The notes below the pieces were generated by a model. It saw only the letters and a list, made by a program, of their open reading frames with translations, was not told the origin of the DNA and searched no databases. Both the position numbers and the translations under genes were made by a program. Of a DNA stretch of 44,256 bases, positions 34,690 to 43,843 are shown in pieces. Source of the DNA: Coriobacteriia bacterium (GTDB lineage Bacteria > Actinomycetota > Coriobacteriia > Anaerosomatales > JAAXUF01); contig JARLGT010000102.1 in NCBI GenBank assembly GCA_031292615.1, positions 1 through 44,256 of the forward strand, read 5' to 3'. Positions within the stretch are counted from its first letter, which is position 1. Each line of letters starts with the position of its first letter.

Positions 34690-34734
34690 AACAGGTACGT
34701 ACTTGTTACAGACACCCGTACAGTATCAGTTCAA
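34690..34734 (-). promoter_or_regulatory. rrf2 promoter with overlapping operator
   Basis: Minus strand: TTGAAC (34729-34734), 18-base spacer, TGTAAC (34705-34710). AACAGGTACGTACTTGTT (34690-34707) is an 18-bp dyad with one mismatched pair and covers the end of the -10 box and the transcription start. Position and symmetry fit an autorepressor site for Rrf2. Confidence 0.7.
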
Positions 34735-34763
34735 CCGTGCTCGCGTCAGCCCGGGGGAGCGTG

Positions 34764-36572
<1,809 letters not shown>

Positions 36573-36779
36573 GCGTTTTCAGCTCCGTACGGTAGGTTGC
36601 CAGCACCTCAGGGTGCGGGCGCGAACATCAAGCGTAGCACGGGCGTCAACGGCGCCTCAATCGAGCCTGCGATCTGTCGTAGCTGAATCAATGTCGAGGC
36701 TGAGCGCACTCGAGAGGAGTCCCGCGCTCATGGTTGCTCGGAACGCGGAACTCCTCGAAGAGCTTGCTAGAGCGCCTTG

Positions 36780-37307
36780 CTACTCGTCCGCAGGAAGTTG
36801 CAGATCCAGAAGGCACTTGTCGGCTCCTGCGCCCAGACGGCTTAGGAACGTCAGATCGAGACCGGCGCCCGCGAAGGTCCCCTCGTCGACTGCCGCCGCG
36901 ATCTCGCACAACGTGTCGACTTCTTCGGCGGGAAGTCCCATGCCCTCCCACGCGGCGTGGAGCGGGCACGATGTCATGCGAAGCACGATGTGGCCGTTGG
37001 AGTTCTCCTCAATCCCCGGCTCGAACAACTCGCCCTGGCAGGGGGATCCGTTGCAGAAGATGCTACCTACCTCGACGAGATCGGCTGCTTCGACCGCCGG
37101 ACGGTACTTGCGACCCACCTCGATGCCTCGGCGGTAGATAGCACGCTTCATGAGCGCAATCGCCGCGTCCTTGCCGATCGTCGTGACCAGCTCCTCGTAG
37201 ATGTACGCGTACATGTATGCGCGGGTTTCGAACGCGGAGCGCGTCTCGGCACGCGACTTTGCGAGTTCGGCCTCTAGCTCTTCGATCGTGCGAGCGCTCT
37301 GTTCCAT
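36780..37307 (-). CDS. ATC hydrolase-family protein (L-2-amino-thiazoline-4-carboxylate hydrolase-like)
   Basis: A 175-residue protein. The N-terminal third is a charged helix; residues about 85-165 hold FCNGSPCQGELFE, TSCPLHAAWEGMGLPAEEVDTLCEIAAAVDEG and the tail ADKCLLDLQ. This Cys-containing pattern is what I know of the L-2-amino-thiazoline-4-carboxylic acid hydrolase family, which is common in anaerobes; few members have been tested. The ATG at 37307 follows GGAGG; a TTG four codons upstream overlaps that site and is rejected. Confident on family, not on reaction. Confidence 0.8.
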   Translation of the reverse strand: MEQSARTIEELEAELAKSRAETRSAFETRAYMYAYIYEELVTTIGKDAAIALMKRAIYRRGIEVGRKYRPAVEAADLVEVGSIFCNGSPCQGELFEPGIEENSNGHIVLRMTSCPLHAAWEGMGLPAEEVDTLCEIAAAVDEGTFAGAGLDLTFLSRLGAGADKCLLDLQLPADE

Positions 37308-37381
37308 GCGGCCCTCCAAGATGGCGCGGAATCATCGGGTTACGCAGTCGATTCTACTCTCACACGATGCCGCCAAACGCG

Positions 37382-37415
37382 ACGTGCGCGTGGCCGTTAC
37401 TGGCCACGCGCACGT
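37382..37415 (-). terminator. terminator-like hairpin after cytochrome b
   Basis: ACGTGCGCGTGGCC and GGCCACGCGCACGT form a perfect 14-bp stem with a six-base loop, 45 bases after the cytochrome b stop. On the minus strand a short T-containing stretch (CGTTTGG) follows. Confidence 0.7.
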
Positions 37416-37459
37416 GTTGCCAAACAACCGAGTGTTCGGCCGTGATCTTGAGCCGACCG

Positions 37460-38284
37460 CTAGGACGTCTGGAGCTCTGGCGCCGGTGCGGGCGTGTCGT
37501 CGTGACCGTGGCCACCGGGATGGACCTCGAGCTCTTCCATCCCGAAGAAGTCCAAGGCGCAAGGCACGTCGGCCGTTGCAGCGAGGTACAGGTGGATCGT
37601 CATCATCAAGATGAACGCCCAGTTGATGACGTAGTGGACGGTGCGGATGATCCACATCCACAGCGCCATGCCTCCCAGACCGCCGGCCCACGTGCCCACC
37701 AGAATCTGGCTCAAGCTCGTGCCGAAGAGGAAGCCGTAGCGCACGAGGCAAAGACCGGTGATGGCCTGGATGATCATCATGTAGAGGAACAGGTTGTACG
37801 AGATCTTCTGTAGCACGTTGTACTTGGCGACGTGCGGCTTGTTGTTGCTGAAGTAGCCGTAGTACGCAAGCACGCCGAGCGTCGACTGGAGATCCTTCTT
37901 GCCAATCGCGAACTCACGCCAGTCGGCGTTGGTCTTGGAGAAGAAGGCGTACCAAACGCGCCAGACCAGGGTCACGATGACCACGGTCATCAAGACGTAG
38001 TGCGTGCCGCGCATGAAGTCGCGCCCATCCGCGAAGTACGGGAAGCGCAGGTACATACCCGTGAAGCCCAAGCCGATCATCGAGAACATGTGCACCGCGT
38101 GCACGAACTTGGGTGCCGCCGGGGGCCTCGAGTCATGCTCCGGCCACTCGCCTTCGATAAAGGACTTCCTGAATCGCCCGAGGTACACGAAGAGCGAGAA
38201 ATGGAAGATCAGGAAGATCAATATGAACGCGTAGAGTCCTGTGAAAATGACATCGAGCCAGACGTTGATCGTCGTCAGACTCAT
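37460..38284 (-). CDS. cytochrome b, hydrogenase/formate dehydrogenase b-type
   Basis: A 274-residue integral membrane protein with about five helices and His pairs suited to two b hemes: HFSLF (His28), VHAVHMFSM (His62, His65), RGTHYVLM and RTVHYVINWAFILMMTIHLYLA. The family is the Ni/Fe-hydrogenase b-type cytochrome or diheme cytochrome b561 group, which links a periplasmic oxidoreductase to the quinone pool. No such oxidoreductase is adjacent. The C-terminus has a His/Asp-rich tail (HPGGHGHDD), possibly metal-binding. The ATG follows GAGGGGGA. The partner enzyme is unknown. Confidence 0.85.
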   Translation of the reverse strand: MSLTTINVWLDVIFTGLYAFILIFLIFHFSLFVYLGRFRKSFIEGEWPEHDSRPPAAPKFVHAVHMFSMIGLGFTGMYLRFPYFADGRDFMRGTHYVLMTVVIVTLVWRVWYAFFSKTNADWREFAIGKKDLQSTLGVLAYYGYFSNNKPHVAKYNVLQKISYNLFLYMMIIQAITGLCLVRYGFLFGTSLSQILVGTWAGGLGGMALWMWIIRTVHYVINWAFILMMTIHLYLAATADVPCALDFFGMEELEVHPGGHGHDDTPAPAPELQTS

Positions 38285-38453
38285 CGTTCCCCCTCACCCG
38301 AGTTCGCGGGTCGTTGGCCGGACCCGCATTGCAGCCAGTAGACGAGCCAGTACTCCCGCCTGCGCGCTTAGTTCGACGCACGCTTGCGGCTTCCCTCTTA
38401 GCACGCGCGTGTTTGCACGAGCTTCAACGCTTCCCACGAGAACGCCTGTGGGC

Positions 38454-39722
38454 TCACTCCAACCCATCGCGAACGACGGGGCAGGTCATACAGTGACATC
38501 CGCCGCGGCCTTTGCCCAGCTCTGTTCCATCGATTTCGATGACCTCAATGCCGGATGCGCGCAGGTTGGCGTTCGTCTTGGTATTGCGAGCATAACCGAC
38601 AACGACGCCCGGCTCGATAGCCACGACGTTATTTGCGTCGTCCCACTGCTCGCGGGCGGCTCCAAAAGCGTCGCCGCCCGTCGGGATCGTGCGCAGCTGC
38701 GGCACACCCATGGCGTCAGCCGCTGCCGGCAGCAGACCGGGCTCCTCGGTGATGTCGAAGTGGTCGTCGCGGTCGCCCGGGCGGATGCTGAATACGCGCA
38801 TGGCGTCGACGACCGGAGCGAAGAGCGTCACGGCGTCACGGTCCACGAAGTTGAACACTGTGTCGAGGTGCATGTAGCTGCGATCCTGTTGCATGCGGCA
38901 AGCGATGACGCGCTCCGCTGCGCCCGCCGAGAACAGCGAGCGCGTTATGTGCTCGACCATACGGCCTGTGGAGCGCTCACCCAGACCCACAAGAACGGTC
39001 TTGTTGCCGATTGGCATGATGTCGCCGCCTTCGAGAGACGCCGTCTGCCCGAAGTCCTCGACGGCGAAGCGCTCGGCGTCGCCGGCGGGCGGATACCAGA
39101 AGTCGAAGCTCGCCTCGGTGAAGAGCGGATGGTGACGGTAGATCTCCGAGACGTTGGAGACCTCGAGTCGCCGTGCATGCCAGAACAGCGGCGGCAGGAC
39201 GACGCCCCCAAAAATCCACGCCGAGGAGTCGCGTGTGAACAGCGTGTTTGGAAGCGGCGGCAAGACGAACGACATCTCCTCGGAGAGCACGGCGCCCAGC
39301 GAATGTCGGTTGATGACCTCGAGGTCGAGTCCCTCGAGCTCAGAGATCAGCAACCCGCCGATGAGCACTGACGCCAAGCGGTCGGGCGGCAGCGAGTACA
39401 TCCACTGGCGCAGGTCATCGACGAGCGACAGCCCGACGGTAAACGACGAAACGGCCCGCTCGACCACGTGGCGACAGGCCTCGGGCGAAAGAGCGAGGGT
39501 CTCGGCAAGGAGGTCTTCGAGATAGAGCACCTCGACGCCGCGGCCTCGCAAGACGTCGGTGAACTCGTCGTGTTCGCGCTGCGCGCGGTCGACGGCGACC
39601 AGATCGTCGAACAGGAACTCGTGGCGGTTGGCAGGCGTTAGGCGCTCAAGGCTGCGCCCGGGTCGGTGCACCAGCACCTTGCGCAGACGCCCTACCTCGG
39701 AATGGACTCCGTACTCCACCAT
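38454..39722 (-). CDS. arcA: arginine deiminase
   Basis: A 422-residue enzyme converting arginine to citrulline and ammonia, the first step of the ADI pathway. Motifs are [29 protein letters not shown] and the catalytic Cys in GGCHCMTCP (Cys411). Length is normal. The N-terminus ([17 protein letters not shown]) matches the family. I start at the ATG at 39722, after GAGAGGTGGGA; a GTG four codons earlier overlaps that site. No arcB, arcC or arcD gene lies in the window, so ATP generation by this route cannot be shown here. It is divergent from a metallo-hydrolase gene. Confidence 0.95.
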   Translation of the reverse strand: MVEYGVHSEVGRLRKVLVHRPGRSLERLTPANRHEFLFDDLVAVDRAQREHDEFTDVLRGRGVEVLYLEDLLAETLALSPEACRHVVERAVSSFTVGLSLVDDLRQWMYSLPPDRLASVLIGGLLISELEGLDLEVINRHSLGAVLSEEMSFVLPPLPNTLFTRDSSAWIFGGVVLPPLFWHARRLEVSNVSEIYRHHPLFTEASFDFWYPPAGDAERFAVEDFGQTASLEGGDIMPIGNKTVLVGLGERSTGRMVEHITRSLFSAGAAERVIACRMQQDRSYMHLDTVFNFVDRDAVTLFAPVVDAMRVFSIRPGDRDDHFDITEEPGLLPAAADAMGVPQLRTIPTGGDAFGAAREQWDDANNVVAIEPGVVVGYARNTKTNANLRASGIEVIEIDGTELGKGRGGCHCMTCPVVRDGLE

Positions 39723-39857
39723 GCAGGTTCCCACCTCTCACCGTTGTGGCGGCGTCCATCGTATCCTGCAGAGCCGAGCGCGTATATGCTGCCGCGTGCG
39801 GGTACGTATCCGCTCGTGCCCACAATCCGCGATACGCCCCAGCCAAGGAGAGTCCTC

Positions 39858-40553
39858 ATGAGCGAACTGATGCCCGGCGTGTTCCTGGTCGACGGCGTCG
39901 GAATGCCCGGCCGTCCAGGCACCGTGAACGTCAGCCTGCTGGTCGCAGGCGACGGCACCGCGACCCTGGTTGATGCCGGCTTCCCGGGCGTCAGCGAGCC
40001 ACTCGCGGCGACGCTTGCCGAGGCAGGGATCTCGGCGGGGGCGGTGAGGCGCGTGATCATCACGCACCATCATCCCGACCACACAGGCGGCCTGCCCGAG
40101 GTCGTCGCGATGACCGGCGCCGAGGTGTGGGCGCACACCGACGACGCGGACCTGATCGACGGCACCACCGTTCGCCAGCCACCGGCGGGAATGCCTGCGG
40201 GCGCTGCCTCGTCCATGCACCGCATCCTGCCAGCGCCAGTCGATCTGCGGCTCATGGGCGGCGAGGTCCTCGGCGTACTCGGGGGGTGCCGGATCTTGCA
40301 CACTCCGGGGCACACTCCGGGGCACATCAGCCTCTACCTGCCCGAGCTCTCGCTGCTCATCGCCGGCGACATCCTGCGCTACGAGAACGGCGACGTGACC
40401 CGGGCTCCCGCAATGTTCACCGCAGACGCCGAGACCAACGAAGCCTCGCTTCGAGCGCTTGCACGCCTGGAGTTCGAGCGGATGCTGCCCTACCACGGCG
40501 ACTTCCTCGGCGCAGACGCCAGCTCTCAGATGCGCCGGAACCTAGGGCTGTAG
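39858..40553 (+). CDS. metallo-beta-lactamase fold hydrolase
   Basis: A 231-residue MBL-fold protein. The metal motif HHHPDH (His70, 72, Asp74, His75), then HTPGHTPGH, AGDIL and a final YHGD motif are in order, giving a full dinuclear site. The block TVNVSLLVAGDGTATLVDAGFPG resembles glyoxalase II-like or AHL-lactonase-like members. The substrate is not specified. AAGGAG lies seven bases before the ATG at 39858; upstream in-frame codons have no site. It is divergent from arcA. Confidence 0.92.
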   Translation: MSELMPGVFLVDGVGMPGRPGTVNVSLLVAGDGTATLVDAGFPGVSEPLAATLAEAGISAGAVRRVIITHHHPDHTGGLPEVVAMTGAEVWAHTDDADLIDGTTVRQPPAGMPAGAASSMHRILPAPVDLRLMGGEVLGVLGGCRILHTPGHTPGHISLYLPELSLLIAGDILRYENGDVTRAPAMFTADAETNEASLRALARLEFERMLPYHGDFLGADASSQMRRNLGL

Positions 40554-40619
40554 CGCGAACGCCGGGTACTTGGGCTCGACGCGCCTTGAGGCATCGCTCG
40601 GAATCTCGCGTTAGACACC

Positions 40620-40643
40620 GGCGTACTCCCAATGGGGTACGCC
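40620..40643 (+). terminator. hairpin after the metallo-hydrolase gene
   Basis: GGCGTACTCC-CAAT-GGGGTACGCC is a 10-bp stem with one T-G wobble and a four-base loop, 66 bases after the stop. There is no U-tract. Confidence 0.5.
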
Positions 40644-40811
40644 AAGATGCGACTGCGCGCCGACGCGGCCACTCCGCTGCGGCGCAAGAATGAGTGACAA
40701 GCCGATGCCACGAAGACGTGGCGGTCCGGGCACCGGCCCAAATGGCGGGGAACCCCACCCCTCCGCCCCCCTTCCTGTTCGGGCCGCCCGTCCCTCAAGG
40801 CCCGAACGCAC

Positions 40812-40840
40812 GAAGGCCCGCCTTCTCCCGGCGGGCCTTC
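40812..40840 (-). terminator. terminator of the small winged-helix gene
   Basis: GAAGGCCCGCC-7 bases-GGCGGGCCTTC is a perfect 11-bp stem, 28 bases downstream of the minus-strand gene. It could also serve plus-strand transcripts. Confidence 0.75.
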
Positions 40841-40867
40841 GCTGCGTTCTGCGTCGATCCGGCTAGC

Positions 40868-41044
40868 CTAGGCAGGCTGCCAGAAGCAGCGCTTGGGCGA
40901 CACGATTTCGCCCGTCTTCTTCAGGTCGTTCATCGCCTTGTCGACGACCTTGCGATCCAAGCCGGTGAGTTCGACGACCTTGCCGGCGTTGACCGGCTCG
41001 CCGACGCCCTTGATCGCGTCGAGTACCTGCCGCTTGGGCTCCAT
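40868..41044 (-). CDS. 58-residue winged-helix-like protein
   Basis: A short gene, found by reading the minus strand: ATG at 41044, TAG at 40868. The protein is MEPKRQVLDAIKGVGEPVNA..., continues GKVVELTGLDRKVVDKAMNDLKK and ends KRCFWQPA. It looks like a minimal winged HTH (helix, turn, recognition helix, short wing) of the MarR/ArsR-like fold. GAGAGGAG lies upstream, and a strong terminator follows. Third positions are mostly G or C. A TATTCT -10-like box is near 41079-41084 on the minus strand. I suggest a small DNA- or RNA-binding protein, but function is unknown. Confidence 0.75.
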   Translation of the reverse strand: MEPKRQVLDAIKGVGEPVNAGKVVELTGLDRKVVDKAMNDLKKTGEIVSPKRCFWQPA

Positions 41045-41160
41045 CGTGTCTCCTCTCTCATCACCTGTGGCGTGCAGGAGAATACCGTAACTGTGGGCAG
41101 TTCACTCGCATTTTCGGCTTCTCCGGCGGTCCCTGGGGGCAAACTGGAACGCGCCCGTAG

Positions 41161-41721
41161 CTACCCCGGCGGCGAGCAGCGCCGTTGCAGCCAGGCTGTC
41201 AGGGTGACGAGATAGTGATCGAGCGATGCGACGTAGCGCTCGTTGACCAGCGTGCCGCTCTCGTCGAAAGACTCGGCCGAGAACGCGATCGCTAGCTCGG
41301 CCTCCGAGAACACCGGAGCGCGGAAGAAGTACCAGCTTTGCCGCCAGTGCAACTGACCGCGAATCGTTCCCATGTAGCCGGTGCTCGCACCCATCACCGC
41401 CATGGGACGCCCGACCAGCGTCGGGTCGCCGAACGGCCGTGACAGCCAGTCTACGGCGTTCTTCAGGAAGCCCGGCACTCCGTAGTCGTATTCGGGCGAC
41501 ACCAGCAAGACGCAGTCGGCGGACTGGATCGCAGCCTTGGCGTCGAGTACGACTTGGGGCGGCTCGGCCTCCTCGTCCTGGTCGAAGAACGGGAAGTCCC
41601 GAATGGCCACTTGGAAGACCTCGAGGCCTTCAGGAGCGTGCGCAATCACGTTGTCGAGGAGCTTCTGGTTGTAGCTGCCCTTGCGCCGAGAACCGCAAAG
41701 CGCAGCGACTCGAACCGTCAT
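41161..41721 (-). CDS. NADPH-dependent FMN reductase-like flavoprotein
   Basis: A 186-residue flavodoxin-like protein. The FMN phosphate loop is GSRRKGSYNQKLL, and PEYDYGVPGFLKNAVDWLSR is the second hallmark. Family members reduce FMN, quinones, azo compounds or chromate using NAD(P)H. The start lies three bases after the CDGSH stop, with only a weak site, so translation is likely coupled. It is the last gene of the marR-DUF5996-ZnF/UBP-CDGSH run. A role in electrophile or oxidant stress fits, but that is inference. Confidence 0.92.
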   Translation of the reverse strand: MTVRVAALCGSRRKGSYNQKLLDNVIAHAPEGLEVFQVAIRDFPFFDQDEEAEPPQVVLDAKAAIQSADCVLLVSPEYDYGVPGFLKNAVDWLSRPFGDPTLVGRPMAVMGASTGYMGTIRGQLHWRQSWYFFRAPVFSEAELAIAFSAESFDESGTLVNERYVASLDHYLVTLTAWLQRRCSPPG

Positions 41722-41724
41722 CGG

Positions 41725-41970
41725 CTACTCGATTGTGACGTGCGAACCATCGCAGTACGGCGGGTTCTTGGTCAGTCCGCAACTGCAGATGGCCACCGTT
41801 CCGGCTTCCTTGATGTCGAACGCGAGCGGCGTGATTCCGCTGCCCTGGTGAGAGCCGTCGCAATACGGCACGGTGCGGGTCTTGCCACACTGACACCAGT
41901 AGTACGTTCCTTCGCCGAGCTCGGTGACGAGCGGGTGGCTCTTGCTCTCGTCGTTCTCAAATCTGGTCAT
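41725..41970 (-). CDS. twin CDGSH iron-sulfur protein
   Basis: An 81-residue protein that is almost entirely two CDGSH 2Fe-2S motifs: C26-x-C28-x8-C37-DGSH41 and C62-x-C64-x8-C73-DGSH77. No membrane anchor or signal peptide is present, so it is cytosolic. The 3Cys-1His cluster type is redox-active and labile. GGAGG lies at good spacing to the ATG. It is three bases upstream of the FMN reductase gene, which could be its electron donor. Certain on family. Confidence 0.95.
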   Translation of the reverse strand: MTRFENDESKSHPLVTELGEGTYYWCQCGKTRTVPYCDGSHQGSGITPLAFDIKEAGTVAICSCGLTKNPPYCDGSHVTIE

Positions 41971-42009
41971 GGCGCCTCCAAGAGTAGTGGTCCGAATCTA
42001 TGCGTGCGG

Positions 42010-42270
42010 CTAGGCGAACGTATCGTCCGCGTAGCAGTAACGCCATTCCTCGCCCGGCTCGAACGAACGAATGCACGGGTGTCCTTCGGTCTGAGCATGC
42101 TTGGTCGCGTGCTTGCCGATCGATTGATCGCAACAACCGACGTGTCCGCAGTCGAGACACTTGCGCAGGTGCACCCACTCCTGGCCAATGGCCAAGCACT
42201 CCTCGCAGCCCTGGGTGCGGGCTTCGGGCTCGGGGACGGGGACCGTGCGTAGATGCTGGCAGGTAGCCAT
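42010..42270 (-). CDS. stand-alone UBP-type zinc finger
   Basis: An 86-residue ZnF-UBP domain. The zinc ligands are visible: C4-x-H6, C22/C25, C38/C41, C46, H54, H58 and H64, with the final EWRYCYADDTF block that in eukaryotic members helps to hold the ubiquitin C-terminus. A bacterium has no classical ubiquitin, so the target here is unknown; it might bind another free C-terminal Gly or a small Ub-like protein. GAGGAG is five bases from the ATG. It is between DUF5996 and the CDGSH gene in a minus-strand run. Confidence 0.93.
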   Translation of the reverse strand: MATCQHLRTVPVPEPEARTQGCEECLAIGQEWVHLRKCLDCGHVGCCDQSIGKHATKHAQTEGHPCIRSFEPGEEWRYCYADDTFA

Positions 42271-42293
42271 AGGGACTCCTCTCGGGGCTGTCG

Positions 42294-43208
42294 CTAGGTG
42301 CGCTTGGATGGTTGCGGTGACACGTACTCAAAGCGGCTGAGATCCCAGCCTGCAAGCTCGCCAGCGATCGCATATGCGCTGCGCAGGAACTTCACGACGC
42401 ACCCGCGCGGATCGTCTGCGGTGCGCACCGCCTCGTAGGGCAGCATCCACTCGCCCATCTGCTCGACCCACGCCGCGGCGCTCGGGTCGATCGGCGCCAA
42501 AGCACACCCCGGTGGCTGCGGATGCAGGTACGCGTAGAAAGCGGCTGGCGCATTCTCGTCGCCCGGCCAGAAGCCGGCGTTGAGGTGCTCGGCGTCCAAG
42601 TCGTAGCGCATGATGTAGCCGCGGTCGTCCGGCGCTGGCGCGTGCTCGCCGTTGAAGAGCAGCACCGCCAGGTCGAAGCCGCCCCACCAGAACTGCACCC
42701 CGCTGCGGCCAAAGAATCCCGAGCGGAACTCCTCGAAGACTCCCTGCACGTTGCTCAGCAGTGCGTGAAATCGCTGCGCGTCTTGGGGCACGAAGGTGCA
42801 GTCGTGGGTGTTCTCGGCGAAGGACGTGGTGTCGGCAAGCTCCTGAGGCTTCGTCCAGATATCGGCTTCCACCCCCAGCTTCGTCAGCGCGGCCGAGAAC
42901 AGCTGCCATATCTCGGCGACGCAGCGCCCGCCCAGAGTGATGAGCTCGCTTCGGCCGTCGCTTGCCGAGACCCACAGGACGCCGTCGAAGACGTCGACGC
43001 CCATCGAGACGAGGCGCTCGCCGACGGGGACCGCGCCAGTGACGAAGCCGCGGGCATCCAAATACAGCGCGGCGTTGAGCCACTCCGGCTGCGAAGGTGC
43101 TAGCGCCAGCCGAGCCTTGCCAAGCATCTGCAAGACCATCTGCAGAGTCTTCTTGGTTGGAGCCCAATCGGCGTAGTTCAGTTCGGGCCAAGCAGTTTCA
43201 CCAGGCAT
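42294..43208 (-). CDS. DUF5996 family protein
   Basis: A 304-residue soluble protein. The N-terminal WPELNYADWAPTKKTLQMVLQMLGKARLALAP and the later GRSGVQFWWGGFDLAVLLFNGEHAPAP, YIMRYDLDAEHLNAGFWPG and AFYAYLHPQPPG are typical of DUF5996. Function is unknown. The ATG at 43208 gives the usual family N-terminus and follows GAGGAAGGCGAG. A GTG at 43235 overlaps the marR stop by four bases (GTGA) and is a possible alternative. It lies directly downstream of marR. Confidence 0.83.
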   Translation of the reverse strand: MPGETAWPELNYADWAPTKKTLQMVLQMLGKARLALAPSQPEWLNAALYLDARGFVTGAVPVGERLVSMGVDVFDGVLWVSASDGRSELITLGGRCVAEIWQLFSAALTKLGVEADIWTKPQELADTTSFAENTHDCTFVPQDAQRFHALLSNVQGVFEEFRSGFFGRSGVQFWWGGFDLAVLLFNGEHAPAPDDRGYIMRYDLDAEHLNAGFWPGDENAPAAFYAYLHPQPPGCALAPIDPSAAAWVEQMGEWMLPYEAVRTADDPRGCVVKFLRSAYAIAGELAGWDLSRFEYVSPQPSKRT

Positions 43209-43231
43209 GAATCGCTCGCCTTCCTCGGCAG

Positions 43232-43675
43232 TCACGGCGTGTTCTCTCGGGCCGTCTTGCGCACCGCGCCGAGCAGGCCAAACAGCTCGCGGCGTTGCTC
43301 GGCGGTCAGTGCCCGCCGCACAAGCGCCTCGATGTCGGCGGCGTGTGCGGTGTAAGCAGGTCCGATCAGCGCGCGCCCCGCGTCGGTCAGCTCGATGATG
43401 CGGCTGCGTTGATCGGCAGGGTTTACGCCACGCCCAATCAACCCGCGCGACTCCAGCCGGTCGAGCGCGGCCGTGATCGAGCCACTCGTCAGCCCGAGCT
43501 TCTCGGCAAGAGCGCTGGGAGTGAGCGGACCGATGTGAAGCAGCACCTCGAGCAGGGTGAAGTCGCTGAAGCCCAAGCCAGCGTTGGCCATGCTGCGGGC
43601 GGCCACTCGATGCATGGCCTCGGTGGTACGGAACAGCGAGAGCCACAGTGTGGGGCCGCTCGGCGTGCGCGCCAT
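43232..43675 (-). CDS. MarR family regulator
   Basis: A 147-residue MarR protein with a complete winged HTH: LLEVLLHIGPLTPSALAEKLGLTSGSITAALDRLESRGLIGRGVNPADQRSRIIELTDAG. It is first in a minus-strand run of five genes, and a perfect CTTGACGTCAAG palindrome lies 42 bases before the ATG. Both features point to an autorepressor released by an electrophile, oxidant or phenolic ligand. No conserved Cys for thiol sensing is present, which favours ligand binding over oxidation. GGAGG lies upstream of the ATG. Confidence 0.93.
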   Translation of the reverse strand: MARTPSGPTLWLSLFRTTEAMHRVAARSMANAGLGFSDFTLLEVLLHIGPLTPSALAEKLGLTSGSITAALDRLESRGLIGRGVNPADQRSRIIELTDAGRALIGPAYTAHAADIEALVRRALTAEQRRELFGLLGAVRKTARENTP

Positions 43676-43717
43676 CTCTCTCGCCTCCGTCTATGTCGAT
43701 TCGGCCCGGGCGTTTAT

Positions 43718-43729
43718 CTTGACGTCAAG
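43718..43729. promoter_or_regulatory. probable MarR operator
   Basis: CTTGACGTCAAG is a perfect 12-bp palindrome. A GATAAA box adjoins it on the minus strand, with a poor -35 (TTCGGG) 17 bases further up. The sequence matches the typical MarR-family motif. Confidence 0.7.
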
Positions 43730-43843
43730 TCAATTCCCGAACAAAGCGCCGACGAAACGGGGTCAGGCGTGGGGATTGTGTGGAGTCCCCTCTGAGCGCG
43801 GAGGCAGTCCTTCAGGACGAAGAGGCCGGCGGCGACCTGGTTC

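Larger units (their letters stand above)
40554..40867. other. 314-base gap without a gene
   Basis: It lies between the metallo-hydrolase and the small winged-helix gene. I see two terminator-like hairpins (listed separately) and a C-rich run at 40753-40781, whose complement has G-runs. No tRNA, no credible open reading frame with a ribosome site, and no repeat were found. Confidence 0.6.

Noticed and set aside
38306-38327. GCGGGTC / GACCCGC hairpin upstream of cytochrome b
   Set aside because: Only 7 bp with no U-tract and 127 bases past arcA; too weak to call a terminator or leader element.
40309-40334. Tandem 12-base repeat CACACTCCGGGG in the metallo-hydrolase
   Set aside because: It encodes HTPGHTPGH, a normal metal-site motif of the family, not a mobile or regulatory repeat.
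43209-43646. Long N-terminal extension of DUF5996 into marR
   Set aside because: The MarR frame there is complete and has its own ribosome site; the DUF5996 family begins near 43208.
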